64,000 bases of DNA from Candidatus Hydrogenedentota bacterium (GTDB taxonomy: Bacteria > UBA8481 > J006): assembly GCA_003697085.1 (NCBI GenBank), contig RFFU01000070.1:1-64000 (forward strand), written 5' to 3'. The notes below the pieces were generated by a model. It was not told the origin of the DNA, did not search any database, and saw only the letters and a list, made by a program, of their open reading frames with translations. Both the position numbers and the translations under genes were made by a program. Below, piece by piece: positions 41,441 through 49,456 of the stretch (the stretch's first letter is position 1; every line of letters starts with the position of its first letter).

Positions 41441-43093
41441 ATGCCGATCCGCGAGAACGTCACCAGAAAAATTCAGAACGCCCCTTCGACTCCGGGAGTC
41501 TACACCTTTCGTGACGGCCGGGGCCGCCCGATTTATATCGGAAAAGCGCGCTCCCTCGCCAACCGGCTCCGCTCTTACCTCCAGCGCGCTCTTCCCGAAA
41601 AGACCCACGCGATGCTGGCAGCGGCCCGGGATCTCGACTGGATCGTATTCCGTTCGGATTTCGAAGCGATCCTCGCCGAGGCATCGATGATCCGGCGGTT
41701 CCGCCCCCGGTACAACATAGCGCTGCGGGACGACAAACGACATCCGATGATTCTCTTGACAAACGAACCGTATCCCAAACTGCTCAAGATCCGCCGCCCG
41801 CGGCCCGGGAGAGGACGCCACTACGGCCCCTTCCCCACGCAGATCGTTCATCACCTTCTCGAGATCGCTTCACGGGAATTTCATATCCGGCGCTGCAACG
41901 GCCCCCTCCCAAAACGGAATCGGCCGTGCATCGATTATGATCTTGGACGCTGCGAGGCTCCCTGCGTGGGTTTGATCGGGGCCGATCGATATGCAGAATC
42001 CGTCGAAAAAGCGGCGCGGCTCCTCGGCGGAGAAACTCAAGAGATCATCGAAATGTTGAAATCGGAAATGAAGGCGGCGGCGGACCGCCGGGATTACGAA
42101 TCCGCGGCGGAATTGCGCGATGCCATCGCCGGTCTTCGCCGGCTCCGCGACCTCCGGCTCAAACAGGCCGCGGACCGGCCGGAACGAGGTGATCTCGATG
42201 CGCTCGGGTGGAGTCTCGACGAGGGCCAGGCCGCGGTCGTTCTCTTGCGGCGACGGGGGGGAGCCGTCGCTGATTCCAAGGTCTTCCTTTACGATCTACC
42301 GGTCGAGACGAACACCGAGGAGATACTTTTGCGAACGATCCTCGAGGCTTCCGAGGCAGGTCTCCTTCAGGCGCCGCTGGCGCTTGCCGCGACGCAGGGG
42401 GAGCCGAAAGCGCCGGAAGAACTCCAGCGCGTCTGGCGGAAACTTACGGGACGTTCCTCCCGAATCCGCATCCCCCGCCGCGGACCGGATGCCGCACTCA
42501 CGCGTCTTGCCGAACAGAACGCTGTCGAGGCGTTAAGGCTGGCCCGCGGAGAACGAACGGAGGCCGCACGAAACGCCGCGCTGAAGGAACTCGTGGAACT
42601 CCTCGATCTCGATCGAATCCCGCTCGAAATCGAGGGGATCGACATCGCGACAATGAGCGGCCGTGACACCGTCGGAGCACTCGTCCACTTCCGAAAGGGG
42701 CTCCCCTTCAAAACCCGCTACCGGAAGTACCGAATCCGTGGACGACAAGACAGCGACGTGGATGCGGTGGAGGAGGTGGTCGCCCGGCGCTGCAACGCCC
42801 GGGAGCCGCTCCCCCAGATTCTTCTCATCGACGGAGGAGTCCCTCAACTTCACGCGGCCATCTCCAGCCTCTCCTCAGCCTATTCCGGTCCTCCCACCGA
42901 AGCCCCCGTCGTTCTCGCTTTAGCCAAGAGAGAAGAACGGATTCACACGGCCGACGGCGCCGTCCTTGAGTTGAACCGCTCATCGCACGCCCTCCGACTT
43001 CTCCAGCAGGTTCGAGACGAGGCCCATCGTTTCGGCGGGCAATACCATCGCTGGCTCCGCTCCCGAGGTTCCCGCGGTCACGAGAAACGATAA
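41441..43093 (+). CDS. uvrC: Excinuclease ABC subunit C lacking the C-terminal HhH domain
   Basis: UvrC makes both incisions in nucleotide excision repair. The 550-residue product has the GIY-YIG nuclease (STPGVYTFRDGRGRPIYIGKA), the four-Cys-type insert (RRCNGPLPKRNRPCIDYDLGRCEAPC), the UVR motif for UvrB (RDYESAAELRDAIAGL) and the RNase H-like second nuclease (EGIDIATMSGRDTVGALVHF, LLIDGGVPQLHAA). It ends soon after RDEAHRFGGQYHRWLRS, without the roughly 60-residue tandem helix-hairpin-helix found in most UvrC. The stop is 4 bases from the convergent LuxC-like gene. Confidence 0.93.
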   Translation: MPIRENVTRKIQNAPSTPGVYTFRDGRGRPIYIGKARSLANRLRSYLQRALPEKTHAMLAAARDLDWIVFRSDFEAILAEASMIRRFRPRYNIALRDDKRHPMILLTNEPYPKLLKIRRPRPGRGRHYGPFPTQIVHHLLEIASREFHIRRCNGPLPKRNRPCIDYDLGRCEAPCVGLIGADRYAESVEKAARLLGGETQEIIEMLKSEMKAAADRRDYESAAELRDAIAGLRRLRDLRLKQAADRPERGDLDALGWSLDEGQAAVVLLRRRGGAVADSKVFLYDLPVETNTEEILLRTILEASEAGLLQAPLALAATQGEPKAPEELQRVWRKLTGRSSRIRIPRRGPDAALTRLAEQNAVEALRLARGERTEAARNAALKELVELLDLDRIPLEIEGIDIATMSGRDTVGALVHFRKGLPFKTRYRKYRIRGRQDSDVDAVEEVVARRCNAREPLPQILLIDGGVPQLHAAISSLSSAYSGPPTEAPVVLALAKREERIHTADGAVLELNRSSHALRLLQQVRDEAHRFGGQYHRWLRSRGSRGHEKR

Positions 43094-43097
43094 CGCT

Positions 43098-44231
43098 TCA
43101 GAATTCCGCCAACGCCAATGGCAACGGTCGAAGACCGGAATGACGCCGCAAAAGCGACACACTCTGCATCCCCCCCCTGGGAACGAAAACATCCGGACCG
43201 AAACCGGCGGTCGAAACCGATTTCGTTCTCTCGTGATCCGCACTCTTGAGGTTCCCACCTATCGAAACCGCCTCGACCCATTCCCGATACGGCGTCAGTC
43301 TTTTCATCGCGTCCTCCAGGGACCCCACGATCTCCACGGAAAGTGTTCGATGGCCCACGGCGTCTCGCGGAAGCCATCGCTCGGCACGTAACGCCACCGT
43401 CCACGCGGTTGATTCCGGTGAGGCCCAAACGCGGCCTCCTTCCCCCCCAACGGCGGCGCGAAAGGTATGGATACGGAGATGTTCTCCCGGTGCTACATCC
43501 CCTCGCGGATATTCCCGCTCATAAGCGGAGAATATCTCCACCAGACTTTCGCAGAGAACCTCGGCAACCTTCCTTTCCGAAACAGCGACGTAAAGTACTT
43601 GCGGTGACAGACAGCCGCACTGATCCCAAACGATAACGTCCTCCACGATCTTTTTCAGATTCTCGTAAAGCCGGTCCCCCTCGACTTCCGATTCCTCAAG
43701 GAAGGCCGCCGAGAAGCGATGGCCATACGCCATCACCGGCACCTCTCCGCCCCACTCCGCCTTCACCGACTCCACCGTCTCGTCGTTTCCAAAGACGACC
43801 ACCGCGAAATACCGTTTTTCGCGGGGAGTGGGTTCCCTGACGAAATCGAAATCCCAACCGGGGAGAGCGCGGAAGAAGTATTCGGTCCATCTTCGAATGA
43901 GAGCGGCGCGTCGACGAGAAGCCCGGATCGAGACGGGACGGCCCGCCGCCACGACCGAGAGGAGCGCATGCCCCCAGGCGGCGGGGGAATTTGCGGGAAG
44001 AATCAAGAGGACGCGCTTCCCGCCGTCCGAACGGAGATCAAGGCTTCCTATTCGGGCGGCGAGTTTCTCAGTCCCGCGACTCCATCCGAGAAGATTTCGT
44101 TCCAGACTGAATCGGGCGGTCCGAGTATCCCACGGTCCGTCGGCAAACATCTCTTCCGGGATCGAGTGCAGTTGCTCGATGGTTCTTCGAATCCGGTCCA
44201 GGCACACTTGCTCGGCCCGCGTAGGAGTCAT
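43098..44231 (-). CDS. LuxC-like acyl-CoA/acyl-protein reductase
   Basis: The product resembles the LuxC family of NADPH-dependent long-chain acyl reductases: KRVLLILPANSPAAWGHALLS (nucleotide-binding region), and VIVWDQCGCLSPQVLYVAVS, equivalent to the LuxC motif holding the catalytic Cys. It ends with a family-like FVPRGGMQSVSLLRRHSGLRPLP. ATG 44231 (MTPTRAEQVCLDRIRR) is preferred; a TTG at 44273 overlaps the upstream stop and is possible. Length is 377 residues. No LuxE-type acyl-protein synthetase is next to it. The upstream gene is the gamma-carbonic-anhydrase-like gene. Products would be aldehydes or an acyl transfer step. Confidence 0.78.
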   Translation of the reverse strand: MTPTRAEQVCLDRIRRTIEQLHSIPEEMFADGPWDTRTARFSLERNLLGWSRGTEKLAARIGSLDLRSDGGKRVLLILPANSPAAWGHALLSVVAAGRPVSIRASRRRAALIRRWTEYFFRALPGWDFDFVREPTPREKRYFAVVVFGNDETVESVKAEWGGEVPVMAYGHRFSAAFLEESEVEGDRLYENLKKIVEDVIVWDQCGCLSPQVLYVAVSERKVAEVLCESLVEIFSAYEREYPRGDVAPGEHLRIHTFRAAVGGEGGRVWASPESTAWTVALRAERWLPRDAVGHRTLSVEIVGSLEDAMKRLTPYREWVEAVSIGGNLKSADHERTKSVSTAGFGPDVFVPRGGMQSVSLLRRHSGLRPLPLALAEF

Positions 44232-44265
44232 CGCGGGTGATTCCGGAAAACCAAAACCTCGTGAA

Positions 44266-44772
44266 TCACCCAAGCCATTTCGAATAGCGCACGTAATTTT
44301 CCGCGGATTGCTTGAGTTGTTCCTTCTCCTCTGGAGTCAGCGGTCGCACCACACGCGCCGGACGACCGAAGGCCAAAACGCCGGGCGGAATCACCGTTCG
44401 CTCCGTCACAAGTGATCCCGCGCCGACAAGACTCAACTCACCGACAATCGCTTTATCCATCACGATCGACCCCATTCCGATCAAGGAAAAATTGTTGATT
44501 CGACATCCGTGAAGCAGGCACATATGGCCGACCGTTACACCGTCACCGATCCAGAGATCGGCGGTTTCGTGCGTCACGTGAAGGCAGGAAAGGTCCTGGA
44601 TATTCGTCCGTTCACCGATATGAACGGAATTGACGTCTCCACGAATCACGACGCCGTACCAGACGGAGGATTCCTTTCCGATCTCGACATCTCCGGTGAT
44701 CACGATATTTTCCGCGAGGCGGGCGCGAGGATGAATTCGTGGCCGCTTGCGGTTCACCGTTCGAAGTATCAT
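44266..44772 (-). CDS. Gamma-carbonic anhydrase-like left-handed beta-helix protein
   Basis: The 168-residue protein is a hexapeptide-repeat trimer-type fold: IVITGDVEIGKESSVWYGVVIRGD, IGERTNIQDLSCLHVTHE, IGDGVTVGHMCLLHGC and LIGMGSIVMDKA. The three zinc-ligand His positions are conserved (His65, His83, His88 by my count), and the Arg-Gly-Asp motif is present. Members include true carbonic anhydrases and many with unknown activity (YrdA/PaaY type). ATG 44772 follows AAGGGAGGACG; the upstream ORF-track residues (KAKGKRKKEKGKREGK) come from the polypyrimidine repeat. Confidence 0.9.
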   Translation of the reverse strand: MILRTVNRKRPRIHPRARLAENIVITGDVEIGKESSVWYGVVIRGDVNSVHIGERTNIQDLSCLHVTHETADLWIGDGVTVGHMCLLHGCRINNFSLIGMGSIVMDKAIVGELSLVGAGSLVTERTVIPPGVLAFGRPARVVRPLTPEEKEQLKQSAENYVRYSKWLG

Positions 44773-44860
44773 CGTCCTCCCTTTCCCTTCTCTCTTCCCT
44801 TTTTCCTTCTTCCTCTTTCCTTTTGCCTTTAGCCTTCTTCCTTTTTCTCTCTTTGCGGCG
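44773..44860. repeat. Polypyrimidine tract upstream of the gamma-carbonic anhydrase gene
   Basis: A CTTTTTCC/CTTTTGCC-rich stretch on the plus strand, purine-rich (GGAAAAAGG) on the coding strand of the downstream gene, where it also supplies its Shine-Dalgarno sequence. Same family as the tracts at 40.1 and 56.3 kb. Confidence 0.6.
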
Positions 44861-44961
44861 GGCGTATGCAGAGCCATCTGCGGGGCAATTTGCACGAATC
44901 CGGCCGAAAGTCAATACGAATCCCGGACATCGTGTTTCGTACGAAATGTCAAAAAGTAAAC

Positions 44962-45035
44962 CCCTGGGGCTTAGAATTCGCTGGGGCTTGAAGTTGGGCC
45001 TTGAAATTGGTGGGGTTTAAAGTTCGGGGCTTAAA
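44962..45035. repeat. Degenerate tandem repeats of GGGGCTTgaAaTT
   Basis: Five imperfect copies of a 14-17-base unit occur in a row: GGGGCTTAGAATTCGC, GGGGCTTGAAGTT, GGGCCTTGAAATT, GGGGTTTAAAGTT and GGGGCTTAAAGTT. They lie just after the small membrane-protein gene. Nothing coding is seen. Confidence 0.5.
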
Positions 45036-45043
45036 GTTTCGGA

Positions 45044-45451
45044 TTAGAAACGAAAGCCGACCAGGATCAGGGTCAGGGTCGCGATGAGGAGACCTTCGAG
45101 GTAGAGAATCGTCAGGAGATACCTTCTTTCGACCCGATGTGGTTTCTTGGCGACACGGACTGCGTCATAGATCGCGAATCCCGAGAAAAGAAGTCCGAAA
45201 AGGAGAAATCCGGCACACCACAGGAGCGGCGCGAAAAACGACCGCCGCAGCCATAACGCCCGCAACGTCGCCAAAGCACTGCCAACGCCGCCGAAAACGA
45301 CGGCAAGCGAGAGGTAAAGAAACAACGCCGCGCGAAAGGGATATCCCGCAACCGCATGCCCCAGCCCCGGCAGGATCACAGTCAAGCCGATAATGCGCTC
45401 TGGCTTCGGCGCTTCCGGATCGTTTTCGGAAGTGAAACTCGAAGGACTCAA
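45044..45451 (-). CDS. Small integral membrane protein
   Basis: The 135-residue product has three to four predicted membrane helices (ERIIGLTVILPGLGHAVAGY, AALFLYLSLAVVFGGVG, SFFAPLLWCAGFLLFGLLFSGFAIYDAV, YLLTILYLEGLLIATLTLILVG). The PGLGHAVAGYPFRAALFL segment resembles the PGLGQ-Y-G motif of small TM2/DUF5683-like proteins. The start is TTG 45451, overlapping the sppA stop as TTGA. Function unknown; it is coupled to sppA. Confidence 0.65.
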   Translation of the reverse strand: MSPSSFTSENDPEAPKPERIIGLTVILPGLGHAVAGYPFRAALFLYLSLAVVFGGVGSALATLRALWLRRSFFAPLLWCAGFLLFGLLFSGFAIYDAVRVAKKPHRVERRYLLTILYLEGLLIATLTLILVGFRF

Positions 45452-46380
45452 AACTTGTAAAGGTACCAGAGGCCGCCCCGCGCCGCGGGATCTCTCACCG
45501 GGGCCAGCGCGTCACCGAACATCTCCTCGAGAATATCGAACTTCTTCTTCGGTTTATCATAGATGACATTCGGCTTTCCGGCGATTCCACTGAGACGTGC
45601 GGCCTCATCGATCGCATCTTCGAGACCGCCCAGGCGATCAACCAAGCCGGCCTCCAGGCCCTGTTTCCCCGTCAGAACCCGACCGTCCGCAATGGCGTCA
45701 AGAGCTGCGGCGATCGCGGGGGTATCGGTAATCGGCACGCCGGCCGCCCGCGCCAGCGCCGCGCGGCGGCGTTCCAATACCGTTCCTCGGAACTGCTCGT
45801 AGGCATCGTTCACCATCTCCTGCAAGACCCTCCGCTCCTCCTTCGTCATCGGACGCGTGATCGTCCCGGCATCCTTGAAGGGGCCCGACTTGATCGCGTC
45901 GAATTTAATTCCCAGCCGGTCGGTCAGTTCGTTTACCGTCATGTGTTCGAGAATGACACCGATCGAACCGACGATACTGCCGGGATTCGCCACGATTCGA
46001 TCCGACTCGACGGCGATGTAATAACCGCCGGAGGCCCCGAGATTTTGGATCGAGGTGACGACTTTCTTGCCGTAATCGACGCGCAATTTCCGAACAGCGG
46101 CCGCCACTTCCTGCGAGGCGCCCACCGCGCCGCCGGGCGTCTCCATCCGTAACACGATCGCCTTGACGTCCTCGTCCTCACGGTACTTCTCAAAGCGCTC
46201 CGTGATCTTCCTCGCATCGACAATCAGATCCTCGACCTTGATCACGACCACCGAATTCTCGTCCGCCCAGACGGATTCTTCTCCGCTCGAAACCGCCAGG
46301 ACCACCAGGGCGATCGTTTCGACGAAGATCACCACCAGAAAGACGAAGGCCAGTATCCAACCCCACGAGGACTTCTTCAT
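45448..46380 (-). CDS. sppA: Signal peptide peptidase SppA (S49 serine protease)
   Basis: SppA degrades leftover signal peptides at the membrane. The 310-residue protein has one N-terminal membrane anchor (WGWILAFVFLVVIFVETIALVVLAV), then the S49 domain: VLRMETPGGAVGASQEVAAA, nucleophile Ser117 in NLGASGGYYIAVESDRIVA, and general base Lys169 in KSGPFKDAG. This size matches the half-length SppA found in Gram-positives and many Gram-negatives. It starts a few bases after the TPR gene and is coupled to the small membrane protein. Confidence 0.94.
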   Translation of the reverse strand: MKKSSWGWILAFVFLVVIFVETIALVVLAVSSGEESVWADENSVVVIKVEDLIVDARKITERFEKYREDEDVKAIVLRMETPGGAVGASQEVAAAVRKLRVDYGKKVVTSIQNLGASGGYYIAVESDRIVANPGSIVGSIGVILEHMTVNELTDRLGIKFDAIKSGPFKDAGTITRPMTKEERRVLQEMVNDAYEQFRGTVLERRRAALARAAGVPITDTPAIAAALDAIADGRVLTGKQGLEAGLVDRLGGLEDAIDEAARLSGIAGKPNVIYDKPKKKFDILEEMFGDALAPVRDPAARGGLWYLYKF

Positions 46381-46384
46381 CCGA

Positions 46385-47005
46385 TCACTTCTCCTTTCCC
46401 GACTCTTCCTTTCTCCGCTTCACTTCTTTTCGAACCTCACGCCAGTGTTGCAGGATCACCGGGTGATCCGGGTTCAGCCGCACGGCTTCGTCCAACTGCT
46501 CCATCGCCGCCTCGAGGTCGCCGACGCGATAGAGCACCCAGCCGACGGTATCGCGCACGGCGGCCGACTGTGGATCCAACCTCAAGGCCTCCTGCGCCTG
46601 ATACAAGGCCTCGTCAAGGTTCCTTTCCTCCTCCAAGAGACTCCACGCCAACCCGTGTCGCGCCTGCGGGTTGGCTGGATCCTTCTGCACCGCAACGCGA
46701 AACGTCTCGACGGCTTCGGGAATCCTTCCAGCCATCAGATAGGCGTGTCCCAAGGCTGTATAGGCCGGAAGGCACTCGATATCGTTGACCATCGCCTGCC
46801 GGAAATGCGGGATCGCCTCCTCCCATTTCCCCATCTCTCCACAGACGAACCCCGCCAGCATACGGCAATGTTCGAGTCTCCCGAAATCGAGTTGCGCAGC
46901 CGCGAGAATCTTCTCGAGAAGCGGAAGGGCCTCCTCGTACGCGCTCGCACGAACCAACTCCACCGCCTTCTCATATTCGCGCAAAACTTCCTTCAACGAA
47001 ACCAC
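46385..47005 (-). CDS. TPR-repeat protein
   Basis: From GTG 47005 (VVSLKEVLREYEKAVELVRA) the 206-residue product consists of tetratricopeptide repeats: YEEALPLLEKILAAAQ, KWEEAIPHFRQAMVND, AYTALGHAYLMAGRIPEAVETFRVAVQKDP, DEALYQAQEALRLDPQS and DLEAAMEQLDEAVRLNPDHP. No enzymatic domain or clear signal peptide. TTG 46996 is an alternative start; the ORF-track start runs through surE in another frame. TPRs mediate protein contacts. It lies 4 bases ahead of sppA. Confidence 0.82.
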   Translation of the reverse strand: MVSLKEVLREYEKAVELVRASAYEEALPLLEKILAAAQLDFGRLEHCRMLAGFVCGEMGKWEEAIPHFRQAMVNDIECLPAYTALGHAYLMAGRIPEAVETFRVAVQKDPANPQARHGLAWSLLEEERNLDEALYQAQEALRLDPQSAAVRDTVGWVLYRVGDLEAAMEQLDEAVRLNPDHPVILQHWREVRKEVKRRKEESGKEK

Positions 47006-47150
47006 ACCCGCCTTTCTCGCCGGCGCCCTTTCCTCACTCCGCCTCCGCTCTCCCTCGCTCCGCCTCCAACATCGGCCCTTCCCTTCCGCCTCCGCGAAAA
47101 GGACACCCGGATGCCCGGGAAAAGTTCTCCCTTTAAACCGCCCGCGCCTG

Positions 47151-47948
47151 CTACTCCTCCAAAAAATTGAGATCAGTATAGGGGGCGAAAAGGTCGGAGT
47201 CGAGGGGGGTAACGGAGATATAACCGTCGAGCACGGCGTTGATATCGGTCCCCGGTTCGTGGCGTTTGCGAACCCGGCCGCCGCCGGCCAGCCAATAGTA
47301 CGGCCGCCCAAAGGGATCCCGCCGTTCGAGTATTTTATTCGCAAACATCGCGTTCCCCGGCCGCGTCACGCGAACTCCCTTCGGAATCCCTCCCGGAACG
47401 TTCACGGAAACAGCCACTCCCTCGGGAAGAGGTCGTCTGAGAAGTCTTCGGACGAACTTCATCGTATACCCGACCGCCTCCGAGAAATCCTCGGCCTTCT
47501 CCGCCGCCAACGAGGCCGCCAGAGCCGGGATTCCCAGTCGTGCCGCCTCGAGCGCCGCGGAAACGGTTCCGCTGTAGGCGATATCGTGACCGAGATTGGG
47601 GCCGTGATTTATTCCAGAAATAACGAGCGCCGCGTCACCCTTCAACAAAAATCGGATTCCCCAGAGAACGCAATCCACCGGCGTTCCCTCGACGGCATAC
47701 CGTCCTGGCGCGATCTCATCACACCGCAAGGCCTTCAAAAGCGAGATCGACCGCGAAGTCGCGGTGGACTGAAACGCCGGAGCAACGGTTACAATCCTGC
47801 CACCGTACCGTTTCCGCAACGCGCGTTCGAGTTCCACGAGCCCCGGCGCACTGATTCCGTCATCGTTCGTGATCAAAATCGAACCGCGCCGTGGATAGGT
47901 TTCTCTCTCGCCTTTGCGCGCGCCCTGCGCCCTGTTCCGCGCCCTCAA
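47151..47948 (-). CDS. surE: SurE 5'/3'-nucleotidase
   Basis: SurE is a metal-dependent nucleoside monophosphatase. The protein has ILITNDDGISAPGLVELERAL (Asp pair), SINHGPNLGHD-type ISGINHGPNLGHDIAYSGTVSAALEA, and RFLLKG/TPVDCVLWG, the family core. The start is unusual: no ATG or GTG is available, and TTG 47948 overlaps the glgA stop as TTGA, adding about 26 polar residues (RARNRAQGARKGERETYPRR) before the conserved strand. An AUU just before the strand (ATT-TTG-ATC) is another possibility. Length from the TTG is 265 residues, near the family norm. Confidence 0.88.
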   Translation of the reverse strand: MRARNRAQGARKGERETYPRRGSILITNDDGISAPGLVELERALRKRYGGRIVTVAPAFQSTATSRSISLLKALRCDEIAPGRYAVEGTPVDCVLWGIRFLLKGDAALVISGINHGPNLGHDIAYSGTVSAALEAARLGIPALAASLAAEKAEDFSEAVGYTMKFVRRLLRRPLPEGVAVSVNVPGGIPKGVRVTRPGNAMFANKILERRDPFGRPYYWLAGGGRVRKRHEPGTDINAVLDGYISVTPLDSDLFAPYTDLNFLEE

Positions 47949-49456
47949 ACCTTTTCTTTCCACGAACCATGCCTCCCGGTCGTCGCGTGGGCCGGATGAA
48001 ACGGCTCGACTCCCGAAAGCGCCTCCGCGAGGAGTTCCGAATAGAGGGAATGATATTCCTTCGCCGACCGTTCCCAAGACCAGTCCGTCGCCATACAGTT
48101 TCCGATCAGTCGGCCCCACGCTTCCGGGTGACTCCTTACGGCCACGGCGCGATCCAGAGCGTCGAGCAATGCTTCCGCAGAGTACTGTTCGAAACGAAAT
48201 CCGTTTCCCCGTCTCGTCGCCTCCTCGAATTCCTCAACCGTATCCGCCAAACCACCGACGGCGTGAACGATCGGCGGCGTCCCATAGCGATGGGAATAGA
48301 GTTGGTTCAGGCCGCACGGTTCGAAACGGGAAGGCATCAGGAAGAGATCGCATCCCGCCTCGATCCGATGTGCCAGTTCGTCGGAAAAGGTCACGTTGAT
48401 CCCGCACTGAAGCGGATAGCGCCGTCCCAACTCCTCGAATGCCGTCTCGTACCGCGATTCTCCCGTTCCGAGAAGAACGAACTGGACTCCGCGCTCCATA
48501 AGCCGTTCGAAGGCCGCCAGAAGGATATCGATCCCCTTTTGTTCCGTCAGCCTGCCGATGAACCCCACGAGCGGCGCATCGGAGATCGGAAGATTGTTCA
48601 ACCCTTGAAGTTCCTCGCGGCACCGGTATTTTCCGGACAGATCATCGGCCGAATACGTCGAGGGAAGATAGGGATCCTCGGCGGGATTCCACACCTCCGT
48701 ATCGATCCCGTTGACGATTCCGGAAAGATGGCGCTCCCGAAAACGCAATACGGCGTCGAGTCCGCAACCGAACTCGGCCGTGAGAATCTCCCTTGCGTAT
48801 CGAGGCGAAACCGTCGTGATTCGGTCGGCGAAGGCGATGCCTCCCTTGAGAAGATTCATCTTTCCGTAAAACTCCAGTTGATCGTAGCGAAAGACCTCCC
48901 ACGGCAACCCCGTCAGGGGAAATTCGTGATGCCAGAAAATCCCCTGATAGGCCAGGTTGTGAATCGTAAAGACGGTGCGGATGCGTGCCAAGGAGGCCTC
49001 CCCGGAATAGAGCGTCTTGAGGTAAACGGGAACGAGCCCCGTAAACCAGTCGTTGGCGTGAATAATCTCCGGAAGAAAGGGGCCATGCTTGGCGAAGAGA
49101 ACAGCCGCGTGAGAGAAGAAGATGAACCGCGCGGCGTTGTCTTCGTAATCTCTTCCGTTTTCTCCATACAAGCCGGCCCGATCGAAGAAACGCGGCGCAT
49201 CGACGAAATAAACCGCCACACCCTCGCGCGTGCGATCCATCAGAATCGACGCGGGTAACTGCTCGGAGCCGAACGGAACGGCGAATTCGCAGACGGTATC
49301 CAAGCGGGACCGTTCGACCGAACCGTAGCGCGGCATAATCACGGCCGTTTCGACACCCAGACGCCTCAGGACCTTCGGAAGCGCCGCGGCCACGTCGGAG
49401 AGGCCGCCGGTTTGAGCGTAGGGACGCATTTCACTGGTTACGAAAAGAACCTTCAC
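47945..49456 (-). CDS. glgA: Glycogen (starch) synthase, GT5
   Basis: GlgA extends alpha-1,4-glucan from ADP- or UDP-glucose. From GTG 49456 (VKVLFVTSEMRPYAQTGGLSD) the 503-residue protein has a GT5 N-domain with VVAAL-type DVAAALPKVLRRLGV, HANDWFTGLVPVYLKT, TIHNLAYQG, and a C-domain with GFIGRLTEQKGIDILLAA and the catalytic MPSRFEPCGLNQLYSHRYGT. The usual KTGGL is QTGGL here. The GTG overlaps the NAGS stop. A debranching enzyme begins at 62.4 kb, consistent with glycogen storage. Confidence 0.94.
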   Translation of the reverse strand: MKVLFVTSEMRPYAQTGGLSDVAAALPKVLRRLGVETAVIMPRYGSVERSRLDTVCEFAVPFGSEQLPASILMDRTREGVAVYFVDAPRFFDRAGLYGENGRDYEDNAARFIFFSHAAVLFAKHGPFLPEIIHANDWFTGLVPVYLKTLYSGEASLARIRTVFTIHNLAYQGIFWHHEFPLTGLPWEVFRYDQLEFYGKMNLLKGGIAFADRITTVSPRYAREILTAEFGCGLDAVLRFRERHLSGIVNGIDTEVWNPAEDPYLPSTYSADDLSGKYRCREELQGLNNLPISDAPLVGFIGRLTEQKGIDILLAAFERLMERGVQFVLLGTGESRYETAFEELGRRYPLQCGINVTFSDELAHRIEAGCDLFLMPSRFEPCGLNQLYSHRYGTPPIVHAVGGLADTVEEFEEATRRGNGFRFEQYSAEALLDALDRAVAVRSHPEAWGRLIGNCMATDWSWERSAKEYHSLYSELLAEALSGVEPFHPAHATTGRHGSWKEKV

